Shown here one piece after another: positions 6,561 through 16,893 of a DNA stretch of 38,336 nt. The position numbers and the translations under genes are program-made. The notes beneath the pieces were generated by a model that saw only the letters and a program-made list of their open reading frames with translations, did no database searches and had not been told where the DNA came from. Position 1 is the stretch's first letter. Each line of letters starts with the position of its first letter. Source of the DNA: an uncultured Clostridia bacterium (GTDB lineage: Bacteria > Bacillota > Clostridia > TANB77 > CAG-508); assembly GCA_944387505.1 (NCBI GenBank), contig CALXFG010000018.1:1-38336 (forward strand). Reading direction: 5' to 3'.

Positions 6561-7910
6561 TTAAATATCTCTTACAATTAAATCATCACTAGCAGGACCA
6601 GTTCCTATGTATTTAACAGGAATACCAGAAGCTTTTTCTACAATTTCAACAAATTTTCTTGCAAGTTCTGGAAGGTCTTCATATTTTTTACAAGAAGAAT
6701 CAATTGTCCAACCACCTTCTAAAGTTTCATAAATTGGTTCAGGAATTTCACCTGTTACCATGATATCATCAGGATAATGATGAATTTTTTCACCTTTATA
6801 CATATAACTTGTACAAACTTTAACATATCCTAATTTTTTACCAATTTCTCCTAAAGTATCTAAATGATTTAAGCATAAATAATCGATACCAGAAGTATAT
6901 TTAGCAGAACAAAGAATAGGGCAATCCATCCATCCACATCTACGAGGACGACCTGTTGTTGTACCATATTCATGTCCTGTATCACGAACAACATCACCTT
7001 CTAATGGAGTGGCATCTTTGATGACATTTCCGTTTTCATCAATTGAAGCTGGTAACTCAGTAGGGAATGGACCATTACCAACTCTACTATTGTATGCTTT
7101 ATCAACACCAATAACTACATTTAAGGCTTGTGCTGGTAAAGCTGCTCCACAAAGTGTACCTGAAACAACAGGGTGTGAGCTTGTAACCATTGGGTAATCT
7201 CCATGATCTAAGTCTAAACGGAAAGCTTGTGCTCCTTCTACAACAATTTTTTCATTATTTTTAATACTATTAAAGATTATAGGCTCAATATCTGTAATAT
7301 AATTTTTTAATTTTTCTCCATATTCATGATATTGTTTACCTAATTTTTGACAATCTACGATACAATCTTCCATATTGTTTGCTTTAAAAACTTGATTATG
7401 AACTTTTGTAGCTTCTTCAATTTTATGAGTTAATTCATCTTCTGGAAGAAGTAAGTCATACATTCTAATACCAATACGGTTACTTTTATCTGCATAAGTT
7501 GGACCAATTCCTCTTTTGGTTGTTCCAACAGGTTTATTTTTTAAAGATTCATATAAACCATCTAACTCTTTGTGATAAGGAAGTGTAACATGTGTACGTC
7601 CACTAATTTTTAATCTTGATTCAATATCTGGAATTCCACATTTCTTTAAAAATGCAATTTCTTCAAATAATACTTCTAAATCAAGAACAACTCCAGGTCC
7701 AATAATACAAGTCGTTTGAGGATAAGCAATTCCTCCTGGAACTAAGTGTAATGGTAATTTTTGTCCTTTATAAATGACAGTATGTCCAGCATTACTTCCA
7801 CCAGTTGCTCTAATAACTAGTTTTGCATTTTGTGCTTCTCTTGCAGCTATTTTTCCTTTTCCTTCATCGCCCCATTTAACTCCAACAATCATTGTAATAT
7901 TTTTATTCAT
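6561..7910 (-). CDS. purA: Adenylosuccinate synthetase
   Basis: A 449-residue GTP-dependent enzyme joining IMP and aspartate, the first committed step to AMP. The N-terminal P-loop-like WGDEGKGK is at about residues 9-16. Then come GGSNAGHT, the IMP-binding segment PVGTTKRGIGPTYADK, and GTTTGRPRRCGW. The family usually runs 425-430 residues; the extra length lies in the interior, and no domain is missing. The ribosome binding site is AAAGGAGAAGAG, close to the ATG. A roughly 150-bp AT-rich gap separates it from serS upstream. Confidence 0.96.
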   Translation of the reverse strand: MNKNITMIVGVKWGDEGKGKIAAREAQNAKLVIRATGGSNAGHTVIYKGQKLPLHLVPGGIAYPQTTCIIGPGVVLDLEVLFEEIAFLKKCGIPDIESRLKISGRTHVTLPYHKELDGLYESLKNKPVGTTKRGIGPTYADKSNRIGIRMYDLLLPEDELTHKIEEATKVHNQVFKANNMEDCIVDCQKLGKQYHEYGEKLKNYITDIEPIIFNSIKNNEKIVVEGAQAFRLDLDHGDYPMVTSSHPVVSGTLCGAALPAQALNVVIGVDKAYNSRVGNGPFPTELPASIDENGNVIKDATPLEGDVVRDTGHEYGTTTGRPRRCGWMDCPILCSAKYTSGIDYLCLNHLDTLGEIGKKLGYVKVCTSYMYKGEKIHHYPDDIMVTGEIPEPIYETLEGGWTIDSSCKKYEDLPELARKFVEIVEKASGIPVKYIGTGPASDDLIVRDI

Positions 7911-8060
7911 TTCACTCTTCTCCTTTTAGAACATTTATTAAATTTTTTATAGTATATAAAAGTATATATATTATAAAATTAAAAACAAAAACATAAAATA
8001 TAAAATTTAAATATAAAATTATAAAATTTTCTATAAATTTAAATAATTTTTAAATAGTAT
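7911..8060. other. AT-rich gap between serS and purA
   Basis: About 150 bases made almost only of A and T runs (repeated TATAAAATT-like words). It carries the purA ribosome binding site at its left edge. A minus-strand promoter for purA could be here, but the composition makes any -10 call unreliable. Confidence 0.4.
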
Positions 8061-9350
8061 CTATTTTTTCTTAGGTTCCATTTTTTCAAGTCCACCCATA
8101 TATGGTCTTAATACTTCTGGAACTATTACACTACCATCTGGTCTATAGTTGTTTTCCATAATGGCAATTAACATACGAGGTGGAGCAACAACCGTATTGT
8201 TTAAAGTATGTGCAAAATAATTTCCTTTTTCACCTTTAATACGAATACCTAAACGTCTTGCTTGTGCATCTGTTAAGTTTGAACAACTTCCTACTTCAAA
8301 ATATTTCTTTTGTCTAGGAGACCAAGCTTCAACATCACAAGATTTTGCTTTTAAATCAGCTAAATCTCCACTACAACATTCTAAGGTTCTTACTGGAATA
8401 TTCATACTTCTAAAAAATTCAACAGTATATGACCACATTTTATCATACCATTTCCAACTATCTTCAGGTTCACAAACAACAATCATTTCTTGTTTTTCAA
8501 ATTGGTGAATTCTATATACACCACGTTCTTCTATTCCATGAGCACCTTTTTCTTTTCTGAAACAAGGAGAGTATGAAGTCATGGTATATGGCATATCTTC
8601 TTTTTTCAAAATTTGATCTTTAAATTTACCAATCATAGAATGTTCAGAAGTACCAATTAGATATAAATCTTCTCCTTCGATTTTATACATCATAGCATCC
8701 ATTTCTTCAAAACTCATAACACCAGTTACAACATCACTTCTTATCATAAAAGGTGGGATACAATAGGTAAACCCTTTATTAATCATAAAATCTCTAGCAT
8801 AAGTTAAAACAGCAGAATGTAATCTTGCAACATCACCCATTAAATAATAAAATCCATTACCAGAAACACGTCTAGCGCTATCTAAATCTAGACCGCCTAA
8901 GTTTTCTAATATTTCACCATGAAAAGGAATTTCATAGTCAGGAACAATAGGTTCTCCAAATTTTTCAACCTCTACATTTTCAGAATCATCTTTTCCAATA
9001 GGAACAGATTCATGCATAATGTTTGGTATTTTCATCATTCTAGTTTTAATTTCTTCAGAATATTCATTTTCTAGTTTTTCATTTTCTTCAAGTTTAGCAT
9101 TGATTTCTTGAACTTGTACTTTAATTTTTTCAGCTTCATCCTTTTTACCAGCTTTCATCAATTCTCCAATTTGAGAACTTAAAGATTTTCTTTCAGCCCT
9201 TAAATTATCACCAGTAAGTTGTGCTTCTCTATTTTTTTTATCCAATTCAATCACTTCATCAACCATAACCAATTTATGGTCTTGAAATTTTTTCTTGATA
9301 TTTTCTTTTACGATGTCAGGATGTTCTCTTAAAAACTTAATATCTATCAT
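8061..9350 (-). CDS. serS: Serine--tRNA ligase
   Basis: A 429-residue class II synthetase. The N-terminal long coiled-coil arm (about residues 30-100, rich in Glu and Lys) binds the long variable arm of tRNA-Ser. The catalytic core follows: motif 2 CFRKEKGAHG with RGVYRIHQFEKQEM, and motif 3 APPRMLIAIMEN. The start at 9350 gives the usual N-terminus MIDIKFLREHP and has AGGAGG seven bases upstream. An ATG farther out at 9374 lies inside a family A repeat and would add eight foreign residues, so it is rejected. It is preceded by the DUF1653 gene on the same strand, with a cluster of repeats between them. Confidence 0.96.
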   Translation of the reverse strand: MIDIKFLREHPDIVKENIKKKFQDHKLVMVDEVIELDKKNREAQLTGDNLRAERKSLSSQIGELMKAGKKDEAEKIKVQVQEINAKLEENEKLENEYSEEIKTRMMKIPNIMHESVPIGKDDSENVEVEKFGEPIVPDYEIPFHGEILENLGGLDLDSARRVSGNGFYYLMGDVARLHSAVLTYARDFMINKGFTYCIPPFMIRSDVVTGVMSFEEMDAMMYKIEGEDLYLIGTSEHSMIGKFKDQILKKEDMPYTMTSYSPCFRKEKGAHGIEERGVYRIHQFEKQEMIVVCEPEDSWKWYDKMWSYTVEFFRSMNIPVRTLECCSGDLADLKAKSCDVEAWSPRQKKYFEVGSCSNLTDAQARRLGIRIKGEKGNYFAHTLNNTVVAPPRMLIAIMENNYRPDGSVIVPEVLRPYMGGLEKMEPKKK

Positions 9351-9366
9351 AAAAATCCTCCTTTTT

Positions 9367-9449
9367 TGTCCCATTGAGATTGTTTGTGTCGCATTAAGTT
9401 CGTTTGTCTATGCGACATTGTCTCATTGAGATCGTTTGTCTATGCGACA
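9367..9449. repeat. Cluster of three family A repeats
   Basis: A half unit (9367-9386, TGTCCCAT...) is followed by a full unit at 9387-9417 (arms TGTCGCAT/ATGCGACA) and another at 9419-9449 (arms TGTCTCAT/ATGCGACA, one mismatch). They fill almost the whole gap between the serS ribosome binding site and the DUF1653 stop. Confidence 0.9.
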
Positions 9450-9451
9450 TT

Positions 9452-9715
9452 TTATTTTTTAGTATAATCTATTTCTAAATCTGTTACTAACGCAAATCTT
9501 GTTTTTTGACCAGTGATATTGTCTGGTCTTTCTGGAATTTCTTCTAAAAACATTTTCTCAGGTCTAACCCATAAGGAGCGGCCATCGTCTCTAGGGTATA
9601 AAGGTTTATATACCACCATTCTTTCTTTGGTTTCCGAGTTATATGCCACATTTTCAACAAAGTAATAGTTTCCTTTAAAGTGACGATAAACTTGTCCAAT
9701 TTTTACTTCTTCCAT
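9452..9715 (-). CDS. DUF1653 domain protein
   Basis: An 87-residue protein with the DUF1653 pattern: KIGQVYRHFKGNYYFVENVA, then the segment ERMVVYKPLY, then LWVRPEKMFLEEI. This is a small beta-rich domain of unknown function, widespread in bacteria. The ATG at 9715 sits nine bases from AGGAG; a GTG two codons earlier is too close to it. It is first in the minus-strand run leading to serS. The C-terminal end (TDLEIDYTKK) stops within three bases of a family A repeat. Confidence 0.88.
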   Translation of the reverse strand: MEEVKIGQVYRHFKGNYYFVENVAYNSETKERMVVYKPLYPRDDGRSLWVRPEKMFLEEIPERPDNITGQKTRFALVTDLEIDYTKK

Positions 9716-9891
9716 AAACACACGCTCCTTTACAATACGAAGTCATTATATAATATTTTTTCATAAATGGCAATAAAATTGGGCAAAATAACCAATATAA
9801 TCGTCGTTTAATCTCTACCCAGTATTTTTTATAATATAAATATGTGAATGATTAAACTATGGCAAAAGCCGAAATAGAAAGAGGTATAAAA

Positions 9892-10743
9892 ATGATTTTT
9901 GAAATGATAAAATTTTTTATATATGCTATATTAATTGTCGTGATATCAAAGTATATACTAGTAAAAGCTTTACGAAAGTTAGCAGAAAACTTAAAACTAA
10001 AACCAAGGACAATAGGAAATATCGCAGGTATGGCCACTTCGATTCCTGAATTACTAACTGTAACTGTATCTAGTTTTAGAGGATTAATGGGAACCAGTTT
10101 ATATAATATTATTAGCTCTAATGTGATTAATTTTATTCAATATACAATTTCATTAATAATAAATAAGAATAATAAAGAAATAAAAAACAAAGGAATTATC
10201 ATTCAAAATGTGTTGGTAATTTTAACGATTATTTTTCCCATCATCTTATTAAAGTTAGAAAATACATTAAATATAGTAATAGCAGGTATATTAGTTGTGA
10301 TGTATGTTATTTTTTACTGGATTTCCAAAAAAATGCATGAAAGATACTTAATTAATGTAGAGAAGCAATTTGAAGAAATGAAAATTGAAGAAAATGAAGA
10401 AGAAAAAGAAAACAATAAGAATAAACAATCATTTATATATATAGGATATATTTTCATAGCAGGTATCTTACTATATTTTATAGGAGATGTATTGGGAAAT
10501 GTATTGGAAAGCTTATCAGAAAGTTTTGGAATTGCAGAATGGATTTTGGGTATTTTATTAGGATTGATAACCAGTATTCCTGAATTGGTTACTTTTTTTG
10601 AAGCACAAAAACATTATAAAAAGGAAGAAGATAAGAAATTATTAGGAGTCATTGAGGCAACAAATAATTTGTTGACATCTAATATGCTAAATTTATTTAT
10701 TATACAGGCAATTGGTATAGTCATATATATAATAGTAATTTAA
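9892..10743 (+). CDS. Sodium/calcium exchanger (CaCA) family membrane protein
   Basis: A 283-residue membrane protein with two homologous halves, as in cation:proton or Na/Ca antiporters. Each half holds an alpha-repeat with the ion-binding acid: TSIPELLTVTVSS followed by SSNVINF in the first half, and TSIPELVTFFEA followed by TSNMLNLF in the second. A charged cytoplasmic loop (KQFEEMKIEENEEEKENN region) links the halves. About ten membrane segments can be counted. The start at 9892 follows AGAAAGAGG; an ATG at 9859 has no ribosome binding site. The transported ion cannot be told from sequence. A strong terminator follows at 10806. Confidence 0.85.
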   Translation: MIFEMIKFFIYAILIVVISKYILVKALRKLAENLKLKPRTIGNIAGMATSIPELLTVTVSSFRGLMGTSLYNIISSNVINFIQYTISLIINKNNKEIKNKGIIIQNVLVILTIIFPIILLKLENTLNIVIAGILVVMYVIFYWISKKMHERYLINVEKQFEEMKIEENEEEKENNKNKQSFIYIGYIFIAGILLYFIGDVLGNVLESLSESFGIAEWILGILLGLITSIPELVTFFEAQKHYKKEEDKKLLGVIEATNNLLTSNMLNLFIIQAIGIVIYIIVI

Positions 10744-10805
10744 GAGAGTTAAATGCGACACAAAAATAGTATAAAGTTCATGAAAACTGCAGAAAATATA
10801 TGGCT

Positions 10806-10845
10806 AAAATATGATGTGTAGAATAAAAAACACATCATATTTTTT
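10806..10845 (+). terminator. Strong terminator after the exchanger gene
   Basis: A perfect 14-bp stem AAAATATGATGTGT/ACACATCATATTTT with a loop of about ten bases, ending in a T-run. It separates the exchanger from the heat-shock operon. A stray ATGCGACA half-arm of family A stands at 10752-10759. Confidence 0.85.
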
Positions 10846-10870
10846 GTTCACACAAAATTCACAAAATATT

Positions 10871-10897
10871 TTAGCAGAAAGTATTGACAAGTGCTAA
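10871..10897 (+). promoter_or_regulatory. Upstream CIRCE-like operator
   Basis: TTAGCAGAA-N9-AAGTGCTAA has the 9-9-9 layout of the CIRCE element bound by HrcA (consensus TTAGCACTC-N9-GAGTGCTAA). The right half is good and the left half degenerate. It covers the -35 box at 10884. Confidence 0.65.
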
Positions 10898-10910
10898 AAT
10901 CGGGTATAAT
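10884..10910 (+). promoter_or_regulatory. Heat-shock operon promoter
   Basis: -35 TTGACA (10884-10889) and -10 TATAAT (10905-10910), 15 bp apart, or 17 bp if the overlapping AATATA two bases downstream serves as -10. One CIRCE-like site overlaps the -35 and another begins 11 bases after the -10. Confidence 0.75.
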
Positions 10911-10920
10911 ATATATGAAG

Positions 10921-10947
10921 TTAGCAAACAAACAACAAGAGTGCTAA
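10921..10947 (+). promoter_or_regulatory. CIRCE operator for HrcA
   Basis: TTAGCAAAC-N9-GAGTGCTAA. The right half is a perfect CIRCE half-site and the left matches six of nine bases. Its position just after the -10 puts it over the transcription start, where bound HrcA would block initiation until heat stress. Confidence 0.85.
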
Positions 10948-11031
10948 AAAAGTAATATATAATAACATATATAAAAACATCATGCCATATATAGTAAAAA
11001 CTAACAATTAAAACTAAAGAGGTGAGTAAAA

Positions 11032-12036
11032 TTGTTAGATGATAGAAAAAAGAAAGTATTACAAGCAATCGTAGAAGAATATATTAATACAGCAGAACCA
11101 GTTAGTTCAAATGCATTAACAACAAATCATGGGTTAGATTGTAGTAGTGCAACCATTCGAAATGAAATGGCAGATTTGGAAAAGGCAGGTTATTTGGATA
11201 AAACCCATACATCCAGTGGTAGAGTACCTTCTGAAAAAGGGTACAGGTATTATGTGGATGAACTATTAAAAGATGATGATATCAGTCTTGAAGAAATCAA
11301 ATATATTAGTGATAAATTAGAGACAAAAGTAAATGAAATTGAAGATTTAACAAAGATTGCGGCAAATACTATTTCAGAAGTAACACATTATACAACCGTA
11401 TCCATAGGTCCAAAAGCAAACAGTCAGATTATAGAAGAAATCAAATTTGTATTATTAGGCTCTAGAATGATGATGGCAGTTATCTTGACAGATAGTGGAT
11501 TAGTAAAAGAAACCATTATCAAATTTGATGAAGATGTGACAGAAAAACAAGTAGAAACCATTAATTATATGTTTAATAAAAAATTAAAAGGACAGCCAAT
11601 TGAAACAATTGATAGACCTTTAGAAGATTATTTGTATGATGAAATGACATATAGTGTCAATGTGATTAAGCCAATTATTGAGCAAATTAAAAAAGTACTT
11701 GAAGAAGAAAATGTATATTTAGAAGGTGCTAATAAGTCATTTGATTTACCAGAATTTAATAGCTTGGAAGTTGCTAAAAACTTTGTTAATATATTGGATA
11801 CAAAAGAATTGGTAACAGATATGTTAGATTCAGGAATTGCAGATGATATTCATGTATATATCGGAGAAGAAAATCAGAAAGAAGAGTTAAAAGATTTTAG
11901 CGTTGTGACTTTTAAACATAAGGTGAATGGAAAGGATTTAGGAACGATTGGTATCATTGGACCTAAAAGAATGGATTATTCAAAAGTGATTTCTGTTATG
12001 AAATATATTAATAAGAAATTAAAAGAAATAGAGTAA
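11032..12036 (+). CDS. hrcA: Heat-inducible transcription repressor HrcA
   Basis: A 334-residue repressor of class I heat-shock genes. The N-terminal winged helix holds the typical MLDDRKKKVLQAIVEEYI start and SSATIRNEMADLEKAGYL, then HTSSGRVPSEKGYRYYVD. The GAF-like middle and C-terminal part follows (GPKRMDYSKVISVMKYI). It starts with TTG at 11032 behind AGAGGTGA; the N-terminus agrees exactly with other HrcA proteins, so the TTG is well supported. It is first in its own CIRCE-controlled operon, giving negative feedback, with GroEL commonly needed for HrcA activity (family knowledge). Confidence 0.96.
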   Translation: MLDDRKKKVLQAIVEEYINTAEPVSSNALTTNHGLDCSSATIRNEMADLEKAGYLDKTHTSSGRVPSEKGYRYYVDELLKDDDISLEEIKYISDKLETKVNEIEDLTKIAANTISEVTHYTTVSIGPKANSQIIEEIKFVLLGSRMMMAVILTDSGLVKETIIKFDEDVTEKQVETINYMFNKKLKGQPIETIDRPLEDYLYDEMTYSVNVIKPIIEQIKKVLEEENVYLEGANKSFDLPEFNSLEVAKNFVNILDTKELVTDMLDSGIADDIHVYIGEENQKEELKDFSVVTFKHKVNGKDLGTIGIIGPKRMDYSKVISVMKYINKKLKEIE

Positions 12037-12105
12037 ATTTGAGAAATAATCATCATTTGGCGTTGTTGACCTTGATGGTGTTATAACGATTATTTTCCAA
12101 ATTAA
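12034..12105 (+). repeat. Hairpin spanning the hrcA stop and the hrcA-grpE gap
   Basis: TAAATTTGAGAAATAATC (12034-12051, including the hrcA stop) pairs with GATTATTTTCCAAATTAA (12088-12105) with about three mismatches. A 36-base loop contains a further CATCA/TGATG pairing. No T-run follows. It may control mRNA processing or the relative output of hrcA and grpE. Confidence 0.55.
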
Positions 12106-12129
12106 AAATTTGAGAAAGGTGGTTAAAGA

Positions 12130-12654
12130 ATGTCAGACAAAGAAAATAATAAGGAAGAATTAGAAAAAGAGAAAGAAACAAAAACAGAAAAAGTAGAAAG
12201 TAAAAAAGCACAAAAAGAGCAAGAGATTGTACCAAAATCAGAATATGACGAATTAGATGATAGGTATAAAAGAATTTTAGCAGAATTTGAGAATTTTAAA
12301 AAGAGAAGTGCCAAAGAAAGAGAAGGCTTATACAATTCGATTTTATCAGATGTAGTTGCAGTTATGCTTCCTATATTAGATAACTTAGAAAATGCAGCTA
12401 AAGTTGAAACTAAAGATGAAGAATATAAAAAAGGAATTGAATTGGTATTGAAACAATTTCAAGATACATTAAAAGCAAAAGGTGTAGAAGAAATTAAAAC
12501 TGTAGGAGAAACTTTTGATCCAGAACTACATGAGGCAGTAAGTAGTGTACAAGATGATACTAAAGGTGAAAAAGAAATTGTTCAAGAATATAGAAAAGGA
12601 TACAAGATTGGCTCAAGGGTTATACGCCATTCGATGGTAGTGGTAGCTAACTAA
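12130..12654 (+). CDS. grpE: Nucleotide exchange factor GrpE
   Basis: A 174-residue co-chaperone that releases ADP from DnaK. The N-terminal 60 residues are charged and form a long coiled-coil helix (KENNKEELEKEKETK onward). The dimer helix continues into RYKRILAEFENFKKRSAKE. The C-terminal beta wing carries the signature FDPELHEAVSS and YRKGYKIGSRVIRHSMVVVA. Length and end are normal. The ribosome binding site is AAAGGTGG. It is the second gene of the heat-shock operon; a repeat element begins at its stop codon. Confidence 0.96.
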   Translation: MSDKENNKEELEKEKETKTEKVESKKAQKEQEIVPKSEYDELDDRYKRILAEFENFKKRSAKEREGLYNSILSDVVAVMLPILDNLENAAKVETKDEEYKKGIELVLKQFQDTLKAKGVEEIKTVGETFDPELHEAVSSVQDDTKGEKEIVQEYRKGYKIGSRVIRHSMVVVAN

Positions 12655-12782
12655 ATGAATGAAAAGCAGCAATCTTCACATTTTTATAAATTTGTTCAAA
12701 CCTCGATGTACCATAAGTACACCTTCGGCTTGACCAATTTTATAAAAATGCAAATCTTACTACTTTTCATCCATTTAATTAA
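12650..12782. repeat. Miniature inverted-repeat element after grpE
   Basis: The left end (CTAAATGAATGAAAAGCAGC onward, 12650-12694) and right end (12740-12782) form imperfect inverted repeats of about 45 bp, with shared words ATTTTTATAAA and GATGAAAAG. The centre holds CCTCGATGTACC/GTACACCTTCGG, which can also fold. There is no coding capacity beyond a short artefact frame. The element starts inside the grpE stop region. Confidence 0.6.
12663..12742 (+). repeat. 80-bp direct repeat, copy 1
   Basis: Begins AAAGCAGCAATCTTCACA and ends GGCTTGACCAATTTTA. It is identical over 80 bp to 12791-12870. It contains the left end and centre of the inverted-repeat element. Confidence 0.9.
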
Positions 12783-12790
12783 GAAAAAAG

Positions 12791-12870
12791 AAAGCAGCAA
12801 TCTTCACATTTTTATAAATTTGTTCAAACCTCGATGTACCATAAGTACACCTTCGGCTTGACCAATTTTA
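12791..12870 (+). repeat. 80-bp direct repeat, copy 2
   Basis: Identical to 12663-12742 at an offset of 128 bp, but without the right inverted end, so it is a truncated copy. It ends 24 bases before the CYTH gene start. The perfect identity suggests a recent duplication. Confidence 0.9.
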
Positions 12871-12894
12871 CAAATTATAGAAACAGGAGTTAAA

Positions 12895-15449
<2,555 letters not shown>

Positions 15450-15462
15450 TCATGAATAAAAA

Positions 15463-15526
15463 GGGAGTTTGGGGACGGACTCAAATTTCCCTTTTTGTCC
15501 CAAACAGAAACGTTCCCAATTGGACA
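15463..15526. repeat. Family B unit joined to a family C unit between dnaK and dnaJ
   Basis: A 29-bp family B unit (15463-15491) starts GGGAGTTTGGGGACGGACTC and ends ATTTCCC. Four T bases link it to a 31-bp family C unit (15496-15526) starting TGTCCCAAACAG and ending CAATTGGACA. It fills most of the gap before the dnaJ ribosome binding site. Confidence 0.88.
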
Positions 15527-15555
15527 AAAATTAGAAAGAGGAGAAGGTTAAAAGA

Positions 15556-16725
15556 ATGGCAGGAAAAAGAGATTATTATGAAGTGTTAGGTGTCAATAAA
15601 AATGCGACAGATGACGAATTAAAAAAAGCATACAGAAAACTAGCAAAAAAATATCATCCAGATGCCAATCCAGATAATAAAGCAGAAGCAGAAGCCAAAT
15701 TTAAAGAGGTTAATGAAGCTTATGAAACTTTATCAGATCCACAAAAAAGAAAAATGTATGACCAATTTGGACCAGATGGACCACAAGGATTTAATGGAGC
15801 AGGTGGACCATTTGGAGGTCAAAATGGGTATTATTCATATACATCTTCTGGTTTTGATGGATTTGGAGACTTTGGAGATTTAGGAGATATCTTTTCTTCA
15901 TTCTTTGGAGGAGGTTTTGGTGGTGGCAGAAGTAGTAGCAGAAAACAGAATGGTCCAAGAAAAGGTGCAGATTTAAACCTTCATATTGATATTACTTTTG
16001 AACAAGCCTTTCTAGGAGTAGAAAAAGAAATAACGATTACTAGAAATGAAGAATGTCAAATCTGCCATGGAACTGGTGCAAAGCCAGGAACATCTGTTAC
16101 GAAATGTCCAACTTGTAATGGTACAGGTCAAATCAGACAAGTGCAAAATACGATATTAGGACAAATGCAAACCACAAGAACTTGTACAAATTGTCATGGA
16201 ACAGGTGAAATCATCAAAGAACCTTGTGAAAATTGTAGAGGAAAAGGAACTGTTAGAAAACAACCAAAAATAAAAGTAAAGATACCAGCAGGTATTGATG
16301 ATGGTCAAACGGTTGTCTTAAGAGGTGAAGGAGAACCAGGAGAAAAAGGTGGACCTAAAGGTGATTTATATATAACAGTTCGACTAAAAAAACACAGTAT
16401 TTATTCAAGAAAAGGAAATAATGTATATTGTGATGTACCAATTACCATTACACAGGCAGCTTTAGGTGCAGAATTAGAAATACCAATGGTAGATGGAAGT
16501 AAAGAAAAATATAAAATACCAGAAGGAACACAGACGGGTACAAAATTTTCTATAAGAGGAAAAGGATTTAAGTCTGTTACGTCAAATCAAGTTGGTGATT
16601 TTGTATTTACGGTTAATGTGCAAACACCAAAAAGACTTTCTAAAGAGCAAAGAGAATTGCTAGTACAATTAGCAAAAACAATGAATGAACAGCCACCTAT
16701 TAAAAAGAGAGGAATATTTGGATAA
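15556..16725 (+). CDS. dnaJ: Chaperone protein DnaJ (Hsp40)
   Basis: A 389-residue type I Hsp40 that delivers substrates to DnaK and triggers its ATPase. The J domain is at residues 1-70 with HPD in [11 protein letters not shown] Gly/Phe-rich linker follows ([12 protein letters not shown]). Four zinc-binding CxxCxGxG repeats are complete: [24 protein letters not shown] and CENCRGKG. The C-terminal substrate-binding beta domains then run to the end. The ribosome binding site is AAAGAGGAGAAGG. It is the last gene of the heat-shock operon and is followed directly by a terminator. Confidence 0.97.
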   Translation: MAGKRDYYEVLGVNKNATDDELKKAYRKLAKKYHPDANPDNKAEAEAKFKEVNEAYETLSDPQKRKMYDQFGPDGPQGFNGAGGPFGGQNGYYSYTSSGFDGFGDFGDLGDIFSSFFGGGFGGGRSSSRKQNGPRKGADLNLHIDITFEQAFLGVEKEITITRNEECQICHGTGAKPGTSVTKCPTCNGTGQIRQVQNTILGQMQTTRTCTNCHGTGEIIKEPCENCRGKGTVRKQPKIKVKIPAGIDDGQTVVLRGEGEPGEKGGPKGDLYITVRLKKHSIYSRKGNNVYCDVPITITQAALGAELEIPMVDGSKEKYKIPEGTQTGTKFSIRGKGFKSVTSNQVGDFVFTVNVQTPKRLSKEQRELLVQLAKTMNEQPPIKKRGIFG

Positions 16726-16730
16726 AAAAG

Positions 16731-16772
16731 AGACTTAACGATTAGATGAAATCTGATTGTTGGGTCTTTTTT
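16731..16772 (+). terminator. Terminator of the heat-shock operon
   Basis: AGACTTAACGATTAGA pairs with TCTGATTGTTGGGTCT (16 bp with several G-U pairs) around a five-base loop, followed by TTTTTT. It starts six bases after the dnaJ stop. Confidence 0.85.
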
Positions 16773-16783
16773 GTGTCACCAAA

Positions 16784-16814
16784 TGTCGCACAGAAAAACG
16801 AACTTAATGAGACA
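16784..16814. repeat. Family A repeat after dnaJ
   Basis: A full 31-bp unit in the reverse orientation (centre AGAAAAACGAACTTA) with imperfect arms TGTCGCAC/ATGAGACA. It lies just after the operon terminator. Confidence 0.8.
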
Positions 16815-16833
16815 CGATATAAGAAATTGCAAC

Positions 16834-16862
16834 TTTACATAATTTTACAAATGTGATATAAT
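16834..16862 (+). promoter_or_regulatory. Promoter of the 16894 gene
   Basis: -35 TTTACA (16834-16839), a 17-bp spacer and -10 TATAAT (16857-16862), followed by AGGAGG and the ATG at 16894. Confidence 0.6.
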
Positions 16863-16893
16863 TTTTATATTCTAAAATTAGGAGGAAAGTAGA

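Noticed and set aside
9350-9374. Earlier ATG for serS
   Set aside because: It lies in a family A repeat and has no ribosome binding site; the start at 9350 has AGGAGG and the conserved N-terminus.
12655-12861. A 68-codon frame after grpE
   Set aside because: It runs through the 80-bp duplicated non-coding element, has no ribosome binding site and repeats itself because the DNA is duplicated.
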